Part shown: positions 1-5,049 of the stretch, piece after piece
How positions within the stretch are numbered: the first letter of the stretch is position 1
How the letters are laid out: the number at the start of each line of letters is the position of its first letter
Assembly (NCBI GenBank): GCA_013140465.1
Contig: JABFST010000238.1
Coordinates: 1-6,381, forward strand
Reading direction: 5' to 3'
DNA: 6,381 nt
Source: Methylococcaceae bacterium
GTDB taxonomy: Bacteria; Pseudomonadota; Gammaproteobacteria; Methylococcales; Methylomonadaceae
Program-made: the position numbers and the translations under genes
The notes under the pieces: generated by a model
The model's database searches: none
What the model saw: the letters and a program-made list of their open reading frames with translations, nothing else
Told to the model about the DNA's origin: nothing

Positions 1-1
1 C

Positions 2-1897
2 TTTTCAGGCTTTTATGCCGTATTGGCAGGTTTGGCGGTCATGCTCAGCCACGGCGTTATCACCGAACAATTAGCCTTAGGTTTGCCTTGGCATATCCGT
101 TTTGATAGTTTGTCAGGCTTCTTTTATCTGATTATTGGCATTGCCGTGGTGGCTGTCAGTTTGTATGGCCCGGGTTATGTAGCGGCTTATAAAGAACAGC
201 AACATCCGTTTGCCGTGTTGGGCTTGTTTACGGGGTTGTTCGTGTCGGGCATGTTGCTGGTGTTACTGGCGGATGATGCCTTTATGTTCATGATCGCATG
301 GGAACTGATGTCGGTTGCCAGCTACTTTTTAGTGGCGTTTCAACATGAACACGCCGCCAACCGCCGTGCCGCGTTTTTGTATTTGCTGATGGCGGAAGTC
401 GGGGCGTTGGCGATTATTTTAGGGTTTGGCGTGTTGGCGAGTTTTGCCGATGGTTTTACCTTTGATGCCTTGCGTGCCGCGCAGTTGTCCAGCACTTGGG
501 CCAGCATCGCGTTTATGTTGGCCTTATTGGGCTTTGGCATGAAGGCGGGCATCGTGCCTGTGCATGTGTGGTTGCCGGAAGCCCATCCGGTGGCACCTGC
601 GCATATTTCTGCACTCATGAGCGGGGTGATGCTGAAAGTGGCCTTATATGGGCTGATCCGCTTTAGCTACGATTTGCTGGCAGACGTGCAATGGCAATGG
701 GGCGTAGTGCTGCTGGTTTTGGGTACGCTGTCGGCCTTGGGCGGTATTTTGTATGCCATGATGCAGCCGAATTTAAAACGCTTGCTGGCCTACAGTTCGG
801 TCGAAAACATCGGCGTGATGTTTATGGTGTTGGGCTTGTCGATGATTTTTATGGATAACGGCTATCCGCAACTCGCCGCGCTAGGATTTTTGGCGACTCT
901 GCTCCATGCCTTCAACCACGCATTGTTTAAGAACTTGTTGTTTTTAGGCGCAGGGATCATCCAGCACCAAACCCATGAACTCAACATCGATATGATGGGG
1001 GGCTTGATTAAAAAAATGCCCAAAACCAGTGTGCTGTTTTTGGTCGGCTGCATGAGCATTTCGTCCTTGCCGTTGTTTAACGGATTTGTGTCGGAATGGC
1101 TGGCTTTTCAAACCGCCTTGCAAGTTGATGTCTTGGACAATGGCGTGTTGCGCAGCTTAATTCCGGTTGCCGCCGCTGCTTTGGCCTTAACTGCGGCCTT
1201 GGCGGCTGCTTGTTTCGTGAAAGTGTTTGGGCTGATCTTTTTAGGCCAGCCGCGTTCGCGTAACAGCGAAAAAGCCCACGAAACCGAGGATAAGGGCATG
1301 TTGGCGGGTGCGGGTTTATTGGCGGGCTTATGCTTTTTATTGGGTATTTTCCCGGGCCTTATCATCCATTTAATCAATAACGTGGCGGCGCAGTTGTTAG
1401 GCCACAGCTTGCCGACCACAGCGGCGTTAGGCTGGTTGTGGCTGGCGCCCGTGTCCCCGCAACAAGCCTCTTATGCTGCGCCGTTAGTCTTGATCGGCGC
1501 GGTGTTGGCGGCAGGTGCGTGTTTTGGCTATTTGCGCCGCCGTCCGCAAGTCACGCGTATCGCCCCCACTTGGGATTGCGGTTTTGGTGGGGTAACGCCG
1601 CGTATGCAGTATAGCTCCAGTGCGTTCACGATGCCGATACGGCGCATTTTTGCCAAAGTCTGGTTGTTGGACGAGCGTATCGATAAAGACTTGCAAGGCG
1701 CGCTAGACCAAAACGTCGCGGCGGTGCATTACCAACTGCATATCCAAGACCCTACCTGGCCGGGTGTCTACCAGCCTATCGCCCAAGGTGTCAGTACGCT
1801 GGCGCGTCAAGTCGGGCGTATCCAAACCGGCAATATCCGCACTTATCTCGGCTATTCGTTTGCCACCTTATTATTGCTGTTGTGGGTGATTAGCTGA
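2..1897 (+). CDS. hyfB: HyfB-like antiporter subunit of a hydrogenase-4/Ehr-type complex (5' partial)
   Basis: Polytopic membrane protein of the NuoL/NuoM/MrpA family, closest in layout to HyfB/HycC of hydrogenase-4 and formate hydrogenlyase. It should form an ion-translocating channel in the membrane arm. The frame is open from base 2 through the window edge, giving 631 visible residues; E. coli HyfB is about 670, so roughly the first 40 residues are missing. The TTG at 23 is simply the first start-like codon and is probably internal. Visible hallmarks: WELMSVASYFLV with the conserved Glu at 302-304; GFGMKAGIVPVHVWLPEAHP with Lys at 542-544; SALMSGVMLKVALYG with Lys at 635-637; LKRLLAYSSVENIG; and HAFNHALFKNLLFLGAG with Lys at 929-931. 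The C-terminal soluble part (WDCGFGG, then a final helix) is also HyfB-like. Family assignment is firm; the presence of hyfC, hyfE and hyfG next door excludes an Mrp antiporter or a DabB-type protein. It ends in a tandem TGATGA stop. Confidence 0.95.
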   Translation, partial: FSGFYAVLAGLAVMLSHGVITEQLALGLPWHIRFDSLSGFFYLIIGIAVVAVSLYGPGYVAAYKEQQHPFAVLGLFTGLFVSGMLLVLLADDAFMFMIAWELMSVASYFLVAFQHEHAANRRAAFLYLLMAEVGALAIILGFGVLASFADGFTFDALRAAQLSSTWASIAFMLALLGFGMKAGIVPVHVWLPEAHPVAPAHISALMSGVMLKVALYGLIRFSYDLLADVQWQWGVVLLVLGTLSALGGILYAMMQPNLKRLLAYSSVENIGVMFMVLGLSMIFMDNGYPQLAALGFLATLLHAFNHALFKNLLFLGAGIIQHQTHELNIDMMGGLIKKMPKTSVLFLVGCMSISSLPLFNGFVSEWLAFQTALQVDVLDNGVLRSLIPVAAAALALTAALAAACFVKVFGLIFLGQPRSRNSEKAHETEDKGMLAGAGLLAGLCFLLGIFPGLIIHLINNVAAQLLGHSLPTTAALGWLWLAPVSPQQASYAAPLVLIGAVLAAGACFGYLRRRPQVTRIAPTWDCGFGGVTPRMQYSSSAFTMPIRRIFAKVWLLDERIDKDLQGALDQNVAAVHYQLHIQDPTWPGVYQPIAQGVSTLARQVGRIQTGNIRTYLGYSFATLLLLLWVIS

Positions 1898-1932
1898 TGA
1901 TGGCCTATCCCCGCTTAGGAGTTGCCTTATGA
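1897..1932 (+). other. 11-codon mini-ORF bridging hyfB and hyfC (possible coupling ORF)
   Basis: The reading frame ATG ATG GCC ... TTA TGA encodes MMAYPRLGVAL. Its first A is the last base of the hyfB stop codon (TGATG overlap) and its TGA overlaps the hyfC start codon (ATGA). It fills the only intergenic gap in the window exactly. It could pass ribosomes from hyfB to hyfC, but hyfC also has its own strong Shine-Dalgarno inside it. No similarity to a known protein is recognised. Chance is a real alternative because the ORF is so short. Confidence 0.3.
1916..1921 (+). promoter_or_regulatory. Ribosome binding site of hyfC
   Basis: TAGGAG lies 7 bases before the ATG at 1929 and supports that start. 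It is the strong Shine-Dalgarno expected where, unlike the other junctions, the coding regions do not overlap. Confidence 0.75.
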
Positions 1933-2873
1933 ATTGGTTAATCGCCATTTTCCAAACCGCCTTGTTTGTCGCCTTGGCCCCGCTGTTGGCGGGCTGGCTA
2001 AAGTGCTGCAAATGCTATTTACAAAACCGTAAAGCTCCATCGATATTCCAGCCGTACCGCGATTTGCGCAAATTGGCGCATAAACAACCTGTGGTGTCCG
2101 AACAAGCCTCGTGGCTGTTTGTCACCGCACCGTACCTGATTTTTTCCGCGACCGTGCTGGCGGCTTCGGTAGTGCCGCTGATAGCCGTGGACTTGCCCAC
2201 CTCCGCCAGTGCCGATGTGATTGTGATGGTGGGGTTTTTTGCCTTTGCGCGGTTCTTTTTGGCGTTGGCGGGTTTGGATGTCGGCACGGCGTTTGGCGGC
2301 ATGGGTTCGTCACGCGAAATGACTATTTCATCCTTAGCCGAACCGGCGATGTTAATGGCAGTGTTTACGCTGACCATGACCGCTTCGACGACCAATTTAT
2401 CGGAGGCGATTGCCCATGTGTTGGGCGAAGGTTTGGTGTTGCGCCCGTCGTTTGTGTTTGCCTTGTTCGCGTTGCTATTGGTGGCGGTGGCTGAAACCGG
2501 ACGTGTGCCTGTGGACAATCCGGCGACGCATTTGGAACTGACCATGATCCATGAAGCGATGATTTTGGAATACAGCGGACGGCATTTGGCCTTGATTGAA
2601 TGGGCTAGCCAGTTAAAGCTGATGCTGTATGGCGTGCTGATCGCCAATATCTTTTTACCGTGGGGAATTGCCGAATCGTTTAGCCCAGCCGCCTTAGGCT
2701 ATGGTTTGCTGGCAATCATGGGCAAATTGCTGGTGTTGGCTATCGTGCTGGCACTGGCGGAAACCTTGGTGGCAAAAATGCGTTTGTTCAGGGTGCAAGA
2801 ATATTTGAGCTTTGCGTATTTATTAGGCTTGTTGGGCATGTTAAGCCACATTATTTTGGAGGCGGCACGATGA
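1929..2873 (+). CDS. hyfC: HyfC/HycD-like membrane anchor subunit (NuoH family)
   Basis: 314 residues, essentially the length of E. coli HyfC (about 315). It is the NuoH-type subunit that joins the peripheral, redox-carrying arm to the membrane arm. Visible landmarks: the first cytoplasmic loop LQNRKAPSIFQPYRDLRKL (31-49), the counterpart of the R-x-GP-x-x-x-QPYRD loop of the family; RFFLALAGLDVGTAFGGMGS (109-128), followed by SRE with Glu130; LAEPAMLMAVF with Glu138; and the acidic loop starting AETGRVPVDNPATHLEL (188-204) and ending with LEYSG (213-217). In complex I this loop helps form the quinone cavity and couple redox to pumping. About eight hydrophobic segments are seen. The start at 1929 is fixed by a TAGGAG site. 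Oddities: the loop begins KCCKC (three cysteines, 26, 27 and 29) and has KAP where the family usually has RGP. The end overlaps hyfE by 4 bases. Confidence 0.95.
   Translation: MNWLIAIFQTALFVALAPLLAGWLKCCKCYLQNRKAPSIFQPYRDLRKLAHKQPVVSEQASWLFVTAPYLIFSATVLAASVVPLIAVDLPTSASADVIVMVGFFAFARFFLALAGLDVGTAFGGMGSSREMTISSLAEPAMLMAVFTLTMTASTTNLSEAIAHVLGEGLVLRPSFVFALFALLLVAVAETGRVPVDNPATHLELTMIHEAMILEYSGRHLALIEWASQLKLMLYGVLIANIFLPWGIAESFSPAALGYGLLAIMGKLLVLAIVLALAETLVAKMRLFRVQEYLSFAYLLGLLGMLSHIILEAAR
2858..2862 (+). promoter_or_regulatory. Ribosome binding site of hyfE, inside the end of hyfC
   Basis: GGAGG sits 7 bases before the ATG at 2870 and lies within the last codons of hyfC. Together with the ATGA overlap it supports this start and re-initiation by ribosomes finishing hyfC. 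Confidence 0.75.
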
Positions 2874-3589
2874 ATTTTGAACAAACCGATTTTTACACCC
2901 AAGCCATTTTGTCGATGGCGGCCTTGGTGGGGCTGACTTCGTTTCTAATGCTGGGGCAAGGCCGCTTGTTACGGCTGATTTTTGTGTTTGCCCTGCAAGG
3001 TTTGCTGCTGACCTTAACCACGACCTTAGCCGCGTATAGCTTGGACAACCCGCATTTGTACATATCCGCCGTGCTGACTTTGGTGCTAAAAGTGCTGTTT
3101 GTGCCGTGGATGCTGCGCCGCGAAGTGTTGCTGATGAATATGCACCGCGATGTCCAAGCCTTAGCCAACAAAACCACGGTGATGCTGGGCGGGGCTAGCC
3201 TGATGGTGTTTAGCTATTATGTGCTGCATCCGATTGTGCAAACCACCAGTCCGGTCATGCTGAATGCCTTGGCGGTGAGTTTGTCGGTGGTGTTATTGGG
3301 CATGTTGCTGATGATTTCGCACCGCCAAGCAGTGGCTCATGTGGTGGGTTTTATGTCGATAGAAAACGGCTTGTTCTTCGCCGCGATAGTCGCCACCAAA
3401 GGGATGCCGATGGTCGTGGAATTGGGCATTGCCTTTGACGTGTTGGTGGCGGCGGTGTTGTTCGGCATTTTCTTTTTGCATATCCGCACCAGTATTGATT
3501 CTTTGGACGTGGATTTGTTGAACCGCCTGCATGAAACAGACGATGCCAAGCCTGATGCCTCGGCCATCGCCACTGGAGTTGAATTATGA
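2870..3589 (+). CDS. hyfE: HyfE-like membrane subunit (NuoK-like C-terminal half)
   Basis: 239 residues, slightly longer than E. coli HyfE (about 216). It is a small polytopic subunit of the membrane arm; its C-terminal half resembles NuoK (MnhC/MrpC fold) and its N-terminal half adds helices specific to the Hyf/Ehr group. The key NuoK-like signs are FMSIENGLFFAAI with Glu165 buried in a helix, and VVELGIAFDVLVAAVLFGI with Glu184 and Asp190. These match MENG and VEIGIATD of E. coli HyfE as remembered. The tail DSLDVDLLNRLHE (209-221) matches the LDVNNLTALKG end of E. coli HyfE, followed by an extra acidic and alanine-rich stretch of about 18 residues. LTLVLKVLFVPWMLRR (70-84) matches the ITKVLLVPLIM segment. 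Both ends overlap neighbours by 4 bases (ATGA). The buried carboxylates are expected to take part in proton transfer; that is inferred from complex I. Confidence 0.93.
   Translation: MNFEQTDFYTQAILSMAALVGLTSFLMLGQGRLLRLIFVFALQGLLLTLTTTLAAYSLDNPHLYISAVLTLVLKVLFVPWMLRREVLLMNMHRDVQALANKTTVMLGGASLMVFSYYVLHPIVQTTSPVMLNALAVSLSVVLLGMLLMISHRQAVAHVVGFMSIENGLFFAAIVATKGMPMVVELGIAFDVLVAAVLFGIFFLHIRTSIDSLDVDLLNRLHETDDAKPDASAIATGVEL
3575..3578 (+). promoter_or_regulatory. Ribosome binding site of hyfF, inside the end of hyfE
   Basis: GGAG stands 7 bases before the ATG at 3586, within the final codons of hyfE. It has the same spacing as the hyfC and hyfE sites and supports the overlapping start. Confidence 0.65.
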
Positions 3590-5049
3590 TCGCGGCTTAT
3601 TTGGTGTTGCTGATCCCCTTGCTGGGCATTGTGTTGTTTGCCGTGGCTGGGCATAAAACCGATATGGGTAAAACCAATGTCTGGTTAAATGCCGTGTGTT
3701 TGCTGGCAACGTTGTGGCTAGCGATTAATGTCTTAAACCAAGGCACCTTGTTATCCGCCAACAAAGCATTTTTGGTGGATGCGTTTAATGTTTACCTGAT
3801 TGTGCTGACGGCGTTTGTCGGTTTGACGACATCCATTTTTTCCGCGCCTTATATGGCGCATGAACAAGCGTTGGGCAAACTCAGCGCGAAGCGGTTAAAG
3901 CTGTATTACACGATGTACCAAGGCTTTATGTTGGCGATGTATTTGGTGTTGACGACCAATAATATGGGCATCATGTGGGTGGCGATGGAAGGCGCGACCT
4001 TGGCGACCGTGTTGCTGGTCAGCTTATATCGCACCCCCGAATCGATAGAAGCGGCATGGAAGTATTTTATTTTATGCGGTGTTGGCATCGCCCAAGCCTT
4101 GTTCGGCACCATCTTGTTGTATTACGCCGCCGTGCAAATCGGCGATGGCGAAAATGCCATGTTATGGTCGGTGTTGTATGAAAACGCGGCGCAGTTGAAT
4201 CCTGAGATTTTGGAAATCGCCTTTGTGTTTTTGTTGATAGGTTACGGCACCAAAATTGGCTTAGTGCCTTTGCACAACTGGTTGCCCGATGCCCACTCCG
4301 AAGGCCCTACGCCGATGTCGGCAGTATTGTCCGGGCTGTTGTTAAACGATGCCCTGTATGCGGTTGTGCGCAACAAAATGTTGGTCGATGGCGCTAGCCA
4401 CAACAATATGGCGGGCTATTTGATGATGGGCTTTGGCTTGTTGTCATTTTTGGTCGGCGCGTTATTTTTGCATCGGCAAAAAGACATCAAACGCTTGTTC
4501 AGCTATTCCTCGATAGAACACATGGGCATGATGACGTTTGCCTTTGGCATGGGCGGGGCAATGGCGACGTTTGCGGCGTTGTTGCACATGACTGTGCATT
4601 CGCTGACCAAATCGGCGATTTTTGTCACCGTAGGTCATGCCGCGCAAATGGCGGGTACGCAACGCATAGACAAAATCCGTGGCTTAATCAAAACCCAACC
4701 GCGTGTGGGTTGGGGCTTGCTGATAGGGACGCTGGCGATTGCGGGCTTTCCACCGTTTGGCGTGTTTACCAGTGAATTTTTGGTGCTGTTAGCGACGATG
4801 CACAATTATCCGTGGCTAGCGCCGTTGGTGTTGCTGGGCATAGGCATAGCCTTTGCGGGTTTGTTCCGGCATATCCAACCGATGGTTTATGGCGAAAAAC
4901 CCGAAGGCCAACAGCCTGTTAAAGCCAATTTGTGGCCTGTCATCATCCATTTGGGCTTGGTGTTGTGGTTGGGTTTGGCAATCCCGGGCTTTTTGGCGCA
5001 GTGGTTTTCCCAAGCCACCTTATTAATTTCAGGGAGTACGCCGTTATGA
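3586..5049 (+). CDS. hyfF: HyfF-like antiporter subunit (NuoM/NuoN-like)
   Basis: 487 residues with about 14 hydrophobic segments; E. coli HyfF is about 526, the difference lying mostly in a shorter C-terminal tail. It is the second antiporter-like, ion-translocating subunit of the complex. Landmarks: WVAMEGATLATVLLVSLYR with Glu135; EAAWKYFILCGVGIAQALFG with Lys159; IGYGTKIGLVPLHNWLPDAH (218-237) with Lys223, then SEGPTP; RQKDIKRLFSYSSIEHMG with Lys302; and HMTVHSLTKSAIFVTVG with His338 and Lys342. The AAWKY, GTK-GL and WLPDAHSE strings are the signature that separates HyfF from HyfB and NuoM. At SGLLLNDALYA (249-259) an Asn occupies the place of the Lys present in HyfB (SGVMLKVALYG); E. coli HyfF as remembered also has Asn there (LLNCAL), so this is a family trait. 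The start is fixed by GGAG and the ATGA overlap with hyfE; the end overlaps hyfG in the same way. Confidence 0.94.
   Translation: MIAAYLVLLIPLLGIVLFAVAGHKTDMGKTNVWLNAVCLLATLWLAINVLNQGTLLSANKAFLVDAFNVYLIVLTAFVGLTTSIFSAPYMAHEQALGKLSAKRLKLYYTMYQGFMLAMYLVLTTNNMGIMWVAMEGATLATVLLVSLYRTPESIEAAWKYFILCGVGIAQALFGTILLYYAAVQIGDGENAMLWSVLYENAAQLNPEILEIAFVFLLIGYGTKIGLVPLHNWLPDAHSEGPTPMSAVLSGLLLNDALYAVVRNKMLVDGASHNNMAGYLMMGFGLLSFLVGALFLHRQKDIKRLFSYSSIEHMGMMTFAFGMGGAMATFAALLHMTVHSLTKSAIFVTVGHAAQMAGTQRIDKIRGLIKTQPRVGWGLLIGTLAIAGFPPFGVFTSEFLVLLATMHNYPWLAPLVLLGIGIAFAGLFRHIQPMVYGEKPEGQQPVKANLWPVIIHLGLVLWLGLAIPGFLAQWFSQATLLISGSTPL
5031..5036 (+). promoter_or_regulatory. Ribosome binding site of hyfG, inside the end of hyfF
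   Basis: AGGGAG lies 9 bases before the ATG at 5046, within the last codons of hyfF. It supports the ATGA-overlap start chosen for hyfG. Confidence 0.65.

Noticed and set aside
1165..1215. GC-rich GCC/GGC runs that could pair as a hairpin or terminator inside hyfB
   Set aside because: They encode an alanine/leucine-rich membrane helix (AAAALALTAALAAACFVK) and no T-run follows; no support for a terminator.
2111..2494. Plus-strand open frame in another phase inside hyfC
   Set aside because: The translation is glycine/cysteine-rich with no motif, and it lies wholly inside hyfC.
2015..2647. Long minus-strand open frame (210 codons) opposite hyfC
   Set aside because: It is the reverse-strand shadow of hyfC: no recognisable domain, lysine/serine/asparagine-rich low-complexity content, and full overlap with a well-supported gene.
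4342..4374. Asn in place of the expected channel Lys in HyfF (LLLNDALYA) as a defect
   Set aside because: E. coli HyfF, as remembered, also carries Asn at this point, so it looks like a family feature and not a lesion.
2..5049. Ordinary NADH dehydrogenase (nuo) or Mrp Na+/H+ antiporter operon
   Set aside because: NuoC and NuoD are fused, HyfE replaces separate nuoJ/nuoK, and the HyfF-specific motifs are present. Mrp operons lack a NuoH- or NuoD-type subunit. Subunit order is that of Hyf/Ehr.
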